Shown one piece after another: positions 22,405 to 35,359 of a DNA stretch of 64,000 nucleotides (position 1 is its first letter; every line of letters starts with the position of its first letter). A program made the position numbers and the translations under genes. The DNA lies in NCBI GenBank assembly GCA_947652605.1, contig OX393582.1, positions 8,642,544-8,706,543 of the forward strand. The letters run 5' to 3'. The stretch is from Elmis aenea. Lineage: Eukaryota; Arthropoda; Insecta; Coleoptera; Elmidae. The notes under the pieces were generated by a model. It did no database searches and was not told the DNA's origin. It saw only the letters and a list, made by a program, of their open reading frames with translations.

Positions 22405-23115
22405 GTGTGTTGGGGTTTCTCATACTTGAAATTTTTGCATGTCCCGGAATTCCGGGAAGAAATAGTTTTTTTTCCGGAATTCTCCAGGAACCCTGGATGT
22501 AATAAATTGGATCAATATTTTGAAATAAATAACCCAAATAAGAAAGGTAGCGCTTTATTCCTTAAAAACTGCTCCAAGTCATAAATGTACTTAATAAATT
22601 TTGCTCCATGATTATAATAAATAATAAAATAATATTGGTGAGACACACATACAATTTGGATATATTACCTTTTTATTGCAATGTTTATTGAACACAATAA
22701 CATTAGTTTTATAATCGATTTCTGTAATATGATTTAAGAAAACAAAGGTGGTCACTTAATCTTTCTCCTAATTTATTCAGAAAATCCTGCCACATAAAAT
22801 GCTGTCTCAGTCTCTATTGATGTGAGTGGAATTGTCTTGAGAGCATCTAGTAGCAAAGAAACATCGTTTATAGCAAAAAAAATGTAGTAATAAGTTCTTT
22901 TGCTTCACATTACCAGGGTGCACAAAAATAAAACTGTAAACGTATTTTGATTGTATAAATGTACATAATTTGTTATTATAAAGCAGAAAAACTATTTTTT
23001 AATAAGCATACAGTTTTTGCATAATTTAATGTTAGTTAAGACATTTATAATAAATTATGATAGTATTACAAATATCTTAACCCAAAATAAAGGTTCCCGG
23101 GAGAAAAATCCCAGT
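22405..23115 (-). mobile_element. degenerate hAT element, copy A
   Basis: It is collinear with the better-preserved element at 23773-24581 over most of its length: a CCCGGAATTCCGGGAAG-like start, the ATTGGTGAGA block, the hAT C-terminal coding block, and a TTCCCGGGA-like end. The ends and target duplication have decayed. On the minus strand ALKTIPLTSIETETAFYVAG (about 22720-22862) is the hAT dimerisation region, then a frameshift follows. Confidence 0.7.
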
Positions 23116-23764
23116 GTGTGTGTATTTACACCAGAATTTATGGCTGCACTTTTTTAAAATTATTTGTAGAAAGAGCTTTAAGAAGTAGGTGTATTGCAAG
23201 TTGCTTGCGTGTAGTTGATATCTTAAATTATAGCTAATGCAGTGGTCGCCTGGAATAACTTGCAATGAAGAGGCTTTAGTGATCATTTTTACTAAAAAGG
23301 GAGTTAAAAAATCAAATTAGGTACCAGTAAAGTTATTTAATAATAAAACTATTAATAAAATTTGTATATTATCTATTTATATTTAAGTTTCTTCGCTCTA
23401 TCTAGCTAACAAATTATTGGTGACGCTTTTGTTGAATTAAGTTATATCCTTATCAAAAAAACGTAGTCAACAGAATGTCCCAAACTTTTAATTTAAATTG
23501 TTTTGCTCAAAGTTAAACGCAAAACATTGATTCCTTGTAAATACTGTTCATAATTTTTGTTTTTATTTTGATCCGTTTACATTCAAAATAAGTCAATAAT
23601 ATTTTGGGAAAACAACAGAAAATGAAACACTAGGAATAATAATATATTGCAGTACAAACTACACAAAAAGTTTTTCAAATAAATTGTGAACAAGTTTAAA
23701 GAATATGCATAATTTTATATAAATTTGAAGGGTCTGCAACCCCTATAGACGAGCGCCCTGGTAT
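23116..23764. other. no recognised feature
   Basis: AT-rich DNA between the two hAT copies, with no signal that I can support. Confidence 0.5.
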
Positions 23765-23772
23765 GTACCTAC

Positions 23773-24581
23773 TAGGGTTTCTCATATTTGACCATTTTGC
23801 TTGTCCCGGGATTCCGGGAAGAAATCGGCCTTTGTCCCGGGATTTCCCGGGATCCCGGGATGTAATAAATTATGTCAATATTTTTAAATAAATAACCCAA
23901 AAAATTAAGGGAGCGGTTTATTACTTAAAAACAACTCTAAGTCATATATGTAATACATATTGCTCCACGTTTATTACAAATAATTCAATAATATTGGTGA
24001 GAGAAACATACATTTGGGAATTATTATAACCTTTCTATTGCTATTTCAATTTATGAATACAATAATATAATGTTTACAATGAATTTTTGTAATGTGATTT
24101 AAGAAATCAAAGGTGATCTATGCTTCAGTCAATTAGTCTTTTTCTTAATTCATTAACAAAAAGTCCTGATGCATAAAATGCTCTCTCAGTCTCTATTAAT
24201 GTAGGTGAAATTGTCTTAAGAGCATCTAGCAGCAAAGAAACATCGTTATTATCAATAAAATTTCATTTATAAGCTATTTTGCTTTGAATTATCAGGGTAC
24301 ACAAAAATAAAACTGTAAAAGTATTTTGAAGATATTAACTTTGTAATGGAGACCGGGCTTCTTTGCGCCATACTAAAAGAGAAAAATTATTTTGAAGTTT
24401 TTCCATAATTTACTGTTAGTAAAGACATTTTAAGCATAAAATTCTGATAAGTTATGATAGTATTACAAAGATCTTAGCACAAAATAAACGAAAGCAACAC
24501 TTTTTTAAAATCCCGGGAATTCCCGGGACAAAAAGCATTTCCCGGGAAATATAAAATAGCTTAAAATGGACCGGTACCCTA
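23773..24581 (-). mobile_element. hAT element, copy B, with 8-bp target duplication
   Basis: The exact 8-base direct repeat GTACCTAC flanks it (23765-23772 and 24582-24589). The ends are TAGGGT... and ...ACCCTA, with repeated CCCGGGAT/TCCCGGG motifs inside both ends. At 809 bp it is internally deleted: only the end of the transposase gene remains, on the minus strand. Confidence 0.85.
24088..24241 (-). pseudogene. hAT transposase C-terminal dimerisation domain remnant
   Basis: The minus-strand reading LKTISPTLIETERAFYASGL continues FVNELRKRLID, then a stop, SIDHL and FLKSHYK. It matches the conserved hATC block (IPPTS.E.ERAFS..G.....R.RL....L..L.FL...), which holds hAT transposases together as multimers. 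Two in-frame stops are present. The catalytic core and zinc finger are absent, so the copy is non-autonomous. The same block occurs in copy A. Confidence 0.8.
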
Positions 24582-24589
24582 GTACCTAC

Positions 24590-26149
24590 CAAGTAAAAAC
24601 GAACAAAGATAAACTACCCTCTACCTTTATATTTACAGTTTTAACAAATCCAGTACTATTTTTGTTGTGAGTAGTGATTTAATATAAAGTATGTTTTTAT
24701 TGGCACTTTTTTAACAAATATTTATCATACGTTCTAAATCTGTTCAAATTTTGTAAACCCATAAAGATTCTTACAAAATCAAGATGTTATAACAGTTTTT
24801 CAAGCGCAGCTGCAAGTTTGTTTTTATTAAACGTTTCCGAGTTGTAGAGGTCCACTCGTGTTCTTGACCTTTTGCAGGTTTTGTTGGGCTGGTTTGCTAA
24901 TTTAATTGCTCTAATTCAAATGGGACTCTTTTTTAGTTACTACGGAATTTGTTATTACAGTTATACGCTACTGTTTTGCCATTCTCCATTTGTTTACGCT
25001 GTAGTATTATTAGACAGTATCAATATTAAAATTATAATTTTTAGACGAGAGTTAAAAATACATTTACACTTTCATTGCAGTGTTACACCAACGACCATGT
25101 TAAAAATATTGAGCTTAGTTATTTATAAATAATACATTTCTGAGTAAACTAAATTTATTAGACCACTGAGTATAAAAAAACTTTGTACAATTGTGTTTCG
25201 CATCTTAGGTTTTGTACATACAGGGTGAAATATGTACGCCAGTTTTAAATGTTACAATTCTAGATTTATCAAAAAATTAAAAAGGGTAAAAGAATATAAA
25301 GTGATCTAGCTTAAGCACAAAAAAATTAATGCTAACGATTTTAAAACCCATTCTATTTTTATGCGTTTTAATGAAGTCCTGGTTTTCCTTTTTTAGATTA
25401 TTATTTTGATTCTTTTTATATGTAGTGGATCCACGTCTTAATGGGGATCTCTCCTATATAAAAGATAGAGATTCGGTTAAACTAGCAGTAATAGAGCTTA
25501 ATTCACAGCGTATCAGATGTATTAAAAAATATATAGTTAGTACCTAAGTTAAGATGAGCAAAACAAATAATTGTGAAACTATTTATTTTTCTTAATTTTT
25601 AAAATTGAATTCTAAATTTTTGGGCAAGGATATTATTTGATATGTCAATTAAGGAAGTGCAATCAGTAATTTAAATCTTGGAATGGACCATATATTTAGC
25701 AATAATAAAGATATTTATTTAGCAATTGTCTAATTCTTTAAAAATTGTATAACATACATATTAATATGGTATTGGTTTGAGGTTACTTTTACCTTTTCTT
25801 GGTAATTAAATTTAAACTTGTCTGGGTTTTAAAGGTGGAAATTAAACCCTTGATTCCCTTCTTGCTATTTCGTAGAAACTGAAAGTGCTATAAAAACACC
25901 ATGTCATTAACTTGTCAAGCACATAAAATTCATGTCACCGATAATGCAGATTTGTATATGTAAAACTAAAACAGATAATAAATAAAATAAAAATCTATTT
26001 TAGTTAATTATGTTTTCATAAAATATTTTAATATTGCTACTAATTAAGGCAACTTTTTGCTAATTTAACCAAACATTTATCTCTTATACTAAGCAAGATT
26101 TCCATAGTGATACAAATTAAGTTCTACACCTAGTAGGGTAACTGCTACA
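24590..26149. other. no recognised gene; one orphan TIR end
   Basis: An 86-codon hydrophobic frame at 24872-25132 follows a pyrimidine-rich stretch ending in CAG, but it has no family resemblance. CAGGGTGAAATATG after TA at about 25220 looks like an orphan TIR-element end. Confidence 0.4.
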
Positions 26150-26590
26150 AAAAGCATTAGAGGCTGTGAAAATGGAATATCTAAACGAGAAGCTTTGAAG
26201 ATGTGTAATGTTCCTAGGGCCACATTGCAGTTCCGCCTATCCAAAAAAATTGTTAAAGAACGCCATGGTCCTTTTTTAGTACTGATTCATTCCGAAGAAG
26301 TTATAATTGTGGCCTGGCTAGGAGTATGCCAAGAAAAAAGGTTTTCCCAGACGATTTGAAGTTATTAAGCTATCCGTAAAACAGTTTCTTGAAGGACAAC
26401 CTTATGAAGACAATATTCAAAACGAATTTTAAAATTACAAAGCTGTATTTGATTTATGTTTTACTTGTGGCTATAATATTAATAGCAACAACTTCGGGAT
26501 AAAATGTAACACATGTTAGAGAAAATATCACCTGAGATGTATATTAAAATACAAAACAAATTTGGGCAGAGTATTCACCTGTAAAACATG
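26150..26590 (+). pseudogene. Tigger/jerky-like transposase fossil: psq-type HTH plus PHD-like tail
   Basis: Readings in shifting frames give KALEAVK, then NGISKREALKMCNVPRATLQ and FRLSKKIVKERHGP (a Pipsqueak-type helix-turn-helix that starts many pogo-type transposases), then KGFPRRFEVIKLSVKQFLEG, the start of the CENP-B-type domain. The catalytic core is missing. From about 26436 the text reads CFTCGYNINSNNFGIKCNTC, then YHLRC and VFTCKTCH, a Cys4-His-Cys3 PHD-like finger. Several frameshifts and stops are present. No TIRs were found. The N-plus-C-terminus architecture repeats that of 3221-3627. Confidence 0.7.
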
Positions 26591-28741
26591 TCATTCAAAG
26601 ACTGTGTAAAGAAGAAAGAAGAAGTAAGACTGAAACTTTTTGAAAGAAAATAGAATTTATTTTATACAGTGATCAACTATGATATTTTTAGCTACCTTAT
26701 TTGTCTTCATGTAAACTACATGTTTGTAATAAAATTTACTATTCGTTAAAATAAAATTGTGTTTACCTAAGCCCTATTAATTTATTAGGAATTATTTTAT
26801 CTGGTATATTAAATACACATTTACAAGAAAACAATAAATATTATTATTATTTTGTGAGAAATTTTCAAAAGAATTAACAACTATTGTGAACGCTAATAAT
26901 TGGTACATGTAGGGCCAATAAGTACAAACTGCGTAGTCTTTTAAAAATAATTAATTTTTACCATTAAAAGCTTATAATATTTCAAATTCGAATTTTAAAT
27001 AAGAAAATAAGTTCATTGGTCTACACTACATTTCAATTTTTATATTTTAATATCAAAAAATGTATTAATTATCTCACTTGTAATATGAAATTTTGCTTAA
27101 GGGGGCCAACATTTATAGCAGTTACGTTATATCTGACTGCATGTTAAAACCAAATGTGATTGATAATAGAAAAATAAATAAAAAGAGTTTGCAGTCATTT
27201 AGCTTTTTATTAGTTATTAGACTGAATTAATATCTTTTATCATTTCAATTTTAGTTTTAAGGACCCCCACAGTTTGGCAGCCACTGATCTAGAGCACATT
27301 TCTTCACATAAATATCACCAGATTCGTAAATTATCGCAGTTAATTGGAGCTGATGCATAACACATTCACCACCTCTAATATATTAGAGATCAACGAACGA
27401 TAGATCATTATGAATATGTAATAAGTATATCGGTTATGTAATTCTCAACACTTGGCTCGTGTCTGATGTCATATTTGGAGCACGTAACTCGTCTAGATCT
27501 ATCGCATTTATCACATTCCCAGCGAGCAGTGGTCCAGTTGTCCGTAATATGCGTCGATGATGTAAAAACCGTCGCAATTCTATTTCGTTTATTTATCATT
27601 TATCCTATATCATTACGGATAAACTCTTCCGACAGTCACTGATTATAATAACCTACCTGCTACACTATTTACATATTCACATTAGAAAGGAGCCTAACAC
27701 CCAAGAACCTTTTTGTTCGTTACTATTAATTAAAGTCGATGATTGGGTACGACTAGCAATTATTGTAAGAGTATATAGGCAATAAATCACGACTTTTTTT
27801 TTCAGGTACTTGATGTTGACATTTACTTGCAGCAATTATTAATATTATGACTGTTAAGTGTTAATATACGCATATTCCTTATGAGCTTATTAATGTAATG
27901 GCTTATAGAAATACAGTTTGTAGTGTTATTACAATTAAATATTGTTTAATATACATATAAATGCATTTCCCGATTTCACAAAGAACTACCGCAAAACCGC
28001 AAATTTTCTTTTAGAAATATTATTTTATTAGATTACTAACATATCGTTAATCTCTAGACTTTACTGTAAATATTCCTAACAGATTGGAAATAACGATGTT
28101 TAAATAAGTGTTGATATACAAAATTAAATGTACACTGCCAATCAAAAGTTTAAAACCACATCAGTTTTTCTAAAAAAGTGGAGTTAAAAACAAACATTAT
28201 TGTTCAGATATAAAAAAAAAATAAATACTCAATGTAACATAAATTGTATCTGCCTATACATCCAGATTATGTTGCAAGTCTTTTTCGTTTTTAGTTTATA
28301 GCATCACATCATCTGCAAATGCCAGTTTTGTTAATTTAGCCATACGTAAATCGCGTTTAAGAACTAATAATCCTTAATTTGGTCATAAATAAGAACATCG
28401 ATTTTTTGTTTGAAAAAATTGCGAAGACAATCCCTTTACACTTGTCTAATTTTTCACGAAAAATCAAAAATTGTATTTAAGGGCTAATGTCCTACATAAC
28501 AGTAGAACAACTCATTAATAAATAATAAATATATTTAAGGGCTAATAATCCTATTACCTATATTGGTTTCAAGTTTAATCCATCACGCATTACCAGTAGG
28601 TTTCCATGTATTTTCGTTGCAATGGACTGATACTGCCGTTCAAGGTGGTTTTGCAAGTGTTTCGTAAAACAGGTTGACTGGGAGCTTTTAAGGTTTGGAA
28701 AGAATCGATAATAAATTGTAAAGTTGCGGAAGCAAACTAGT
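26591..28741. other. AT-rich DNA with a hAT-like end and a repeat
   Basis: CCCCCACAGTTTGGCAGCCACTG at about 27267-27289 looks like an inverted hAT terminus (read in reverse, CAGTGGCTGCCAAACTG), with no partner end found. The stretch 27960-28090 (TTCCCGATTTCACAAAGAAC) recurs at 29450-29540. Confidence 0.45.
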
Positions 28742-28885
28742 TTAACCCTCGGATGACCAGGTGACAAAAGACCATGTGGGGTCATTTACTGACCCCACAT
28801 TCTTAACTAACTTACTATATGAAATAAAACCCCAAAAGGATCTCAAATACATTTATTATTTTATGGAGAAAGACTTTTACAATAA

Positions 28886-29140
28886 TTATGAACGATTGAA
28901 AATAAAAAATAGTGCAATACAGAACAAGACATTGAGTAAAAGTTGGTCAGTGTTACAATTATAAGTATTGCATATTATTGGTTTTACTACAGTGCTGTGG
29001 TTATTACAAACAAATCGATTACAATTACACTTTTTGGTACTTCTGAGTCTAATTGTAATCATGCAGTGGCAACAGATGCATCCAATAGCATTTGAAAAAT
29101 TGTAACGTAACGACCACGTGGGGTAAATTAGTGACCCCAA
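28886..29140 (-). pseudogene. piggyBac transposase C-terminal cysteine-rich finger remnant
   Basis: The minus strand reads CICCHCMITIRLRSTKKC, then NCNRFVCNNHSTVVKPIIC and N-x-Y. The spacing C-x2-C ... TKKC-x-C-x3-VC-x2-H ... C is that of the RING/PHD-like finger ending piggyBac transposases, which binds the element ends. The final Cys of the last pair is changed to Tyr. The catalytic DDD core is absent. It lies inside the TTAA-flanked element, in the orientation expected for its C-terminus near the 28746 end. Confidence 0.75.
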
Positions 29141-29173
29141 CCCAAAAATTATTTTTTAAAAGGGTACCTTTAG

Positions 29174-29637
29174 TTTTTTTTTTGGAAAAAAAACATATTT
29201 GTACAATTCAAAATAGTGTAAAACTCGGCTAGAAAAATAATGGAAGCTCAAAAAAAAACCCTCTAAAGCCAGTCATATTCTTTGGAGGTAAACAATCGAT
29301 TGGATCAAATTTTTATAAACAACACCCGTTATTGCTTTTCAAAATCGAATAAATCGATATTCATACTACTCGCGCTGCGCGCTCGTACTCAACGGGTTCT
29401 TTACATCATTATGCGTAAAATAGCCTTTAATATACAGATAAAATTATTTCCCGATTTCACAAAGAACAGCCGTAAAATCGCAATTTTTTTTAGAAATATG
29501 GTTTTACCAGAATATTAATACAGCGTTAATCTCTAATCATTTATTACTTTTAATTTTTTTGGGAAAAAAACATATTTGTACAATATGAAATAGTGTAAAA
29601 CTCGGCTAGAAAAATAATGGAAGCATAAAACAAAATC
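29174..29637. repeat. direct repeat pair inside the piggyBac-like element
   Basis: The block AACATATTTGTACAAT to AATAATGGAAGC occurs at about 29174-29262 and again at 29556-29637. The stretch between them contains the piece shared with 27960-28090, so an internal duplication or insertion has occurred. Confidence 0.65.
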
Positions 29638-29812
29638 CCCCCCTAAATATTCACAAAAAAACGACGTTGGATTCGTTTTGATCACCGTCTGGTCATCCGA
29701 AGCTTAAACATTTTAAAAATAAATTCGTAAAAAATATGTACTGTGATATTTATTCCTAATAAACTAATCTTGACACATGTATTTTGAGGTGTATTTTCAA
29801 AGTACGAGTATA

Positions 29813-32013
29813 CAGGGTGGTGCTTTTTTCGATGCTCACCATTGCTATCTTGGAAACGGTAAGAGATACAAGATCGTTTAAATTAGAGAAAAGTTGTACA
29901 TTTTTATGGCGATTAAGAATCTGAAAAGAAATCTTGGATATTTTGATTCGTTTTTGTTTTATTACAAAAAAACTGAAAAATGTGATTTTAGAAAAATATT
30001 ATTATCTTCCCTACCACTGACTCTATTTCATTTAAACTTGGTCACTTTATGTTTTTGACCATTCTGGGTTTGATGACGTCAACAGAAATTTTCTAAGCCT
30101 TCTAGATTTCAAGTTGCGATAGTCAACTTTTTTATTTCTTATGGCCGCCATATTGGATTTTTGCACCATCAGACAGACAAAAAAATTAGCTTTTTAAATT
30201 GGTAACCAAAATACCTTTTTTCTTTCAAAAAACTTGTTGAAATTTGAAAATTTGTATAAATAATCTACAAAATCGAGAATGCTCTGAAAAACAATTGAAA
30301 CTATGATATCAATAATAGTGACAGATTGCGTGCAAGTGACGTACGTAGAGTTTCATTATCGTCTTTTTTGATTATCAAGATGTTTACGAATGAAGAAAAG
30401 CAGGAAATGTATGATGTCTACATTCGAAACCATAAAAACTCTCTTTTAGCGTCTGAAAATTACACAAATTTATATCCAGAGAGAGGGCAACCCCACAGGA
30501 CAATGTTTACGAGGATTTCAAGAAGTTTGGGTAATTATGGCATGTTTAAAAGACCGCGAGGGCCGTATAGGAAAAGGATTAATGTTAATGAAGTGAATGT
30601 GTTGGCTCAAATAGCAATTAATCCAGAAAACTCCAGCCGGAAAATTGCTCAAGAGTGTGGTATTAATGATGCATATGCCAGAAAAATAATAAAAAAACAT
30701 AACTACCACGATTATAAATTCTCAAGGGTACAAACTCTTCATCCTGGTGATACTAACAGAAGATTGAACTTTTGTTATTGGTTTCGGGAAAAACTGCAGC
30801 AAGACCCACATTTTTCCAGAAAAATACTATGGACTGAGTCCTTATTCACAAACTCGGGAATGTTTAACAGGAAAAATGTTCATCATTACGTTACAGTGAA
30901 TCCCCATTTAATAAGAGAGACTAGGCCGCAAGTTCGATATTCGCTGAACGTATGGGCTGGTCTTTTAGATAATACGACTGGGTCCCTTTTTCATCGATGG
31001 ACATTTGGATGGGCCTGGATATTTAAGATTGTTGGAAACAAATTTAAAAGATATCTTAGATGGATTGCCATTATTAACCATTCAAAATCTTCAATGGTTT
31101 CAGCAAGATGGAGCTGGTCCTCACAACGCCCGAATTGTAAGAGAATATTTAAATGCACGCTTTCAAAATTCATGGCTTGGTACGTTTGGTCCTGTTTATT
31201 GGCCTCCACGATCGCCATGTTTAACGCCCATGAATTATTTTTTGTGGGGCAATGTAAAAGATGTTTATGCAACCCCCACGGATAATATTGAACATCTTCG
31301 TCGTAAAATAAAAAATGCATTTGACTCAATTCCGCGACAGACTATCCTAAAGGCAGTGGACGAAATCAATTTAAGGACTGACCTCTGTAAGTCTGTATAG
31401 GTATAATACAAAACGGCGGACACTTTGAACAGTTTAAATAATTACTTATATCTGGTGTTTTAAATTTATTTTTAATTTGTTATCATTAGACCAATAAAAT
31501 GTTCAGTCTTTTATTTATATCATAGTTTCAATTGTTTTTCAGAGCATTCTCGATTTTGTAGATTATTTATACGAATTTTCAAATTTCAACAAGTTTTTTA
31601 AAAGAAAAAAGGTATTTTGGTTACCAATTTGAAAAGCTATTTTTTTTGTCTGTCTGATGGTGCAAAAATCCAATATGGCGGCCATAAGAAATAAAAAAGT
31701 TGACTATCGCAACTTGAAATCTAGAAGGCTTAGAAAATTTCTGTTGACGTCATCAAACCCAGGACGGTCAAAAACATAAATTGACCAAGTTTAAATGAAA
31801 TAGAGTCAGTGGTAGTGAAGATAATAATATTTTTCTAAAATCACATTTTTCAGTTTTTTTGTAATAAATCAAAAACGAATCAAAATATCTAGGATTTCTT
31901 TTCAGATTCTCAATCGCAATAAAAATGTGCAACTTTTCTCTAATTTAACCGACCTTGTATCTCTTACCGTTTCCAAGATAGCAATGGTGAGCATCGAAAA
32001 AAGCACCACCCTG
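29813..32013 (+). mobile_element. mariner-like element with ~497-bp TIRs
   Basis: It starts CAGGGTGGTGCTTTTTTCGA and ends with the inverse, flanked by TA on both sides. The arms 29813-30309 and 31517-32013 are near-perfect inverted copies of about 497 bp, far longer than the roughly 30 bp usual for mariner. The 2201-bp element holds one transposase gene. A rearranged second copy lies at 39260-41085. Confidence 0.92.
30380..31400 (+). pseudogene. DUF4817/DDE mariner-like transposase (DD41D-type), frameshifted and active-site dead
   Basis: The start at 30380 gives MFTNEEKQEMYDVYIRNHKN. Residues 1-75 form the N-terminal HTH, followed by a second HTH (NPENSSRKIAQECGINDAYA). The first catalytic block reads KILWTESLFTNSGMFNRKN: relatives have WTDES, so the first Asp codon is missing (between 30835 and 30836). 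A frameshift near 30990 leads to the second frame, with Asp intact in WFQQDGAGPHNA (31107). The third block is SPCLTPMNYFLWG, with Asn at 31233 where Asp is expected. The spacing D-41-N matches DD41D mariners. Two catalytic residues are lost in addition to the frameshift, so this copy cannot transpose. Confidence 0.85.
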
Positions 32014-32015
32014 TA

Positions 32016-35000
32016 TACAGCTTTCACTCATATAACTTTACTGATAGCGTATAAAGTAATTCAAAGAATATTAACATGACTACTGGTATAACTTTGGAGT
32101 CAGATAGACACTAAACCCAATGTTTGAAACTCTAAACTAGTATTAAAAACTTTAATTATCTATATATCTATCTATTGTAAAACGCATGGGAAACCGTTAA
32201 GGAACTGCTGGTTTAAAAATTCGCAAATATCTTCTTGCTTTCTCTAATTAAACGTTTACAAGCTATTTTGTGTGTTTTGTAATGCATATTAACAATATTC
32301 GTAAACAAACAACCTTGAATGACCACACCCTGCGTTATATAACATCATTTATTTACGAAGGGGGCGTGACTTTACGTCACTCTAAATTTGCCCATTAAAA
32401 AAATACAGTTGATCCAAATTTACGTTAATTTCGGTATGTTGCGTATAATGGACCATAAAAATCTGACACGTTATAGTGTCTTAAATTTTATGATCATTAA
32501 AACTAAATTAGCTACGTTTTCAACACTGCTTGATAAACAAAATTTTGGGTTAATAAAATTCAATAAAAAGTATAGGTCTATTACGTGTTACTCTGAATAC
32601 ATAATTTCGGAAATTTAGTGTGGAGGTTTACTAGAATTTCACTTTGATATTCCATTTAATAAAATTTATCAATCATTTCTGCAAAGTAAAAACAAATCAC
32701 AATAGATAACCTTTTATTAGCATTCTCTATGCCCAAGTGCAGTCATTTTTTAGATTTTTGGACTTTTTTGAAAATTTTGTGATTTTCATCGTGATGCTTA
32801 ATATTATCTAACGCCGCCATTTTTAAAGAAAAAACGCTTAAATTTAGACCATGCCTAGAAGAAACTTTGGAGTACATATCCTGAAATTTTTGCAATCGAT
32901 GCATTACTTACAGGGTGTCCAAAATTTAATTTTTTTTAATACAACTTCAGACCACTTAAACTCGTTTTTTTCAAATACAATGCCCAAACTTTTTTTTCAT
33001 TTTCTAATGCAAAATTACATTCTACATCAATCTGTATTATAGCGTTTTCTATACCTCTTTGCAACAATTTTCGAGTTATTAAGAATTTTTGATAAAGTTA
33101 AGAAAAATTCCAACATTTTTAAATAGTAAGCCTTGGAAATGGCAAGAAATGCCAATATTAATAACTGTAAACCACTTTTATTGCGTTTGTCTGAAGCATC
33201 CATAAAAATGGAACATCAAGAGTATTCAAACACGGATATTTTGAATTTATTTTACATTCATAGACAATATCACAAGATTATTGAAAGAGCTAAGGAATAG
33301 TTTTGGCACGTGTGTTCGCTACAGAAATTGAAATATAAAATGTTAAAGTAAGTAATACCTATAAGATATTGAAATGCTTAAAATTGAAATATTAAAAAAT
33401 TAAGTAAAAATGTTCAGGTATTCTGAACAAGGTGCGTTTATTTGTTTTAAAGGCATTGCTGAACAGTAGTAAATTTTAATTGGCTTTAATTTGCTAAACG
33501 AACATTCCTTTATTCAGCCAGTTACAGAAAACATAAAGAAAATTTGAAGTATAGTTAATAGGAAAATATCATTGTGATTTTTATTTAAAGTATTTTGCAA
33601 CAAACCCTGTGCATAGTTTACGTTTTTTTCCATTAAAATCTATTCTTTTTACTTTCTTTTTTCATTTAATTAATTTTATCTAGTTTTCTTCGCATCCGTT
33701 TTTAGGACCCCACTAAATTCCGGGACCCAAGTGTCTTGCAATAATCCTCTTATGACCGGCCCTGACAAAACCTCCATGTAATCGGTTATACCTACTTTAA
33801 ATATCTTTATATTCAATTTCCAATCGATTAGAATTTTATTTATATGTATGAGTGTCTCTTAATTGGCCAAGCTTGTATCCATTTTCTTGACAAAAGTTCA
33901 TAATTTGCTTTCAAACGTATTCTTGTGAGTGACTAATCCTAGTCAGTACCTACTGTTATTTACATAATTTTAAATTTTTGTACATGTTTGTTCATTCGCA
34001 TGAATAAAAAAATACCAATACTTGTATTTAGTACAAAAATATACACTTTGTAATTAAACAATTTATCTAAATGTGTGTTATCTCAACAAAATAATTTTGA
34101 TGCGCCCTGTATTATATTAAAATCGAAAATTAGTTAATAATAAAGATTTAACTCAGTTTTGATCCCATACTGAATGTGAGCTTGGATGGCTTAAACAGAG
34201 TTTACAGCTACAATTATGTGTCTTTATCTATCCATTTGATTACTTTATTTGTAAAGTTTTTAAGCTAATCTGAATTGATTTCAAGAAAATTGGAAATTTG
34301 TTAAGATCAAGTCATTAGAAGAACTATTAACTTCTAATGGGATAATTTTTTAATTTTGATGACTAAAATTAACAAACCATAAATTTAATAATTAGTTATA
34401 AATCTTTGATGTTCATATCTCGGGAATTCCTTCGGAATTCATATATGGTAACCAAAACTTTAAAAGGTTTGACATAAAACCCAAGTGATTAGCAAATTAT
34501 TCTAATTAAGTCATAAAATTTTGCGACTACATGACCATAGTCTCGCATTTAAAATACCTACTTGATCTTGCGATAGTTAAATATTTTCGGTAATTAAAAC
34601 AGTGAATTTCCGTCGTATATGATCGAAAAATCTTGCAATCAATTAGGAACGGTTAGAAAGGAGTTTAACAACCGATTTTGACTTCATTTGGTGGCCGTTA
34701 GATATCGACAGTTTTGATTATTCTTAATTTCAAATATTAAGGCGCATCTGTATTAATTGTAACGAGTTAATTGGTTAGATTAACCTATTAATTTTTATTT
34801 AATTGATTTGTAGTTTAACGCTATTCAACAACCGAAAAACTGCCGCAAAAATGTTCAGTAAGGAACACGTTTATAGCTAAGGAATTTTTTGTTTGCTATA
34901 GTTTAGCGTTTGTGCAAGGCAGAGCAAAATTTCTAATTTAAAAAAAATCTAAACACTAATAGAGCACAACGCAACCTGGTCTTTGAGACCAATGAGCAGT

Positions 35001-35073
35001 TTAATTCTAGCCCAATTCAATAATATTTAAACTTAGTCTAAGGTTCACCAAATAGTAGTCCTTGGTGTGCTAA
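32016..35073. other. long AT-rich stretch, no gene recognised
   Basis: Orphan TIR-like ends are seen: CAGGGTGTCCAAAATTT at about 32912 and GATGCGCCCTG-TA at about 34101. Short open frames at 32388-32618 and 32851-33042 show no family resemblance. Nothing else can be supported. Confidence 0.45.
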
Positions 35074-35359
35074 TACAGTGAGCTCGCGTTATAAGCAACT
35101 AACGGCGGCCAATTCCGATCTAAAAGTTGCTTATAACGTGAAAGTTGCTTATATGATAGAAATAGAAACGATTCGATTTTTAACATAAATAAATCTTGTT
35201 TTTAGTAACAAAACTAAAAATAAAAGTTTACACCATAACAACGCGGTCGTTGTCGCGTTGCTATGGTGATCTGTACGTACCTATGTCAAACGAAATACGC
35301 GCGTGCCACGTACCTTTAGTCGTGATCTATGTACTTGTACATCTCTCAAATAAAAAAAT

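Larger units (their letters stand above)
28746..29703 (-). mobile_element. piggyBac-like element with TTAA target sites
   Basis: TTAA flanks both ends (28742-28745 and 29704-29707). The left end is CCCTCGGATGACCAGGTGAC. The right end in reverse is GCTTCGGATGACCAGACGGT. A subterminal hairpin GTGGGGTCATTTACTGACCC(CAC) at about 28776, and a related GTGGGGTAAATTAGTGACCC near 29118, are present. The 958-bp length means most of the transposase gene is gone. Confidence 0.85.

Noticed and set aside
24872..25132. Possible membrane-protein exon after a CAG acceptor-like site
   Set aside because: Hydrophobic reading of T-rich DNA with no family resemblance and no linked donor.
30991..31329. 112-codon minus-strand frame
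   Set aside because: It is the antisense shadow of the mariner transposase catalytic region.
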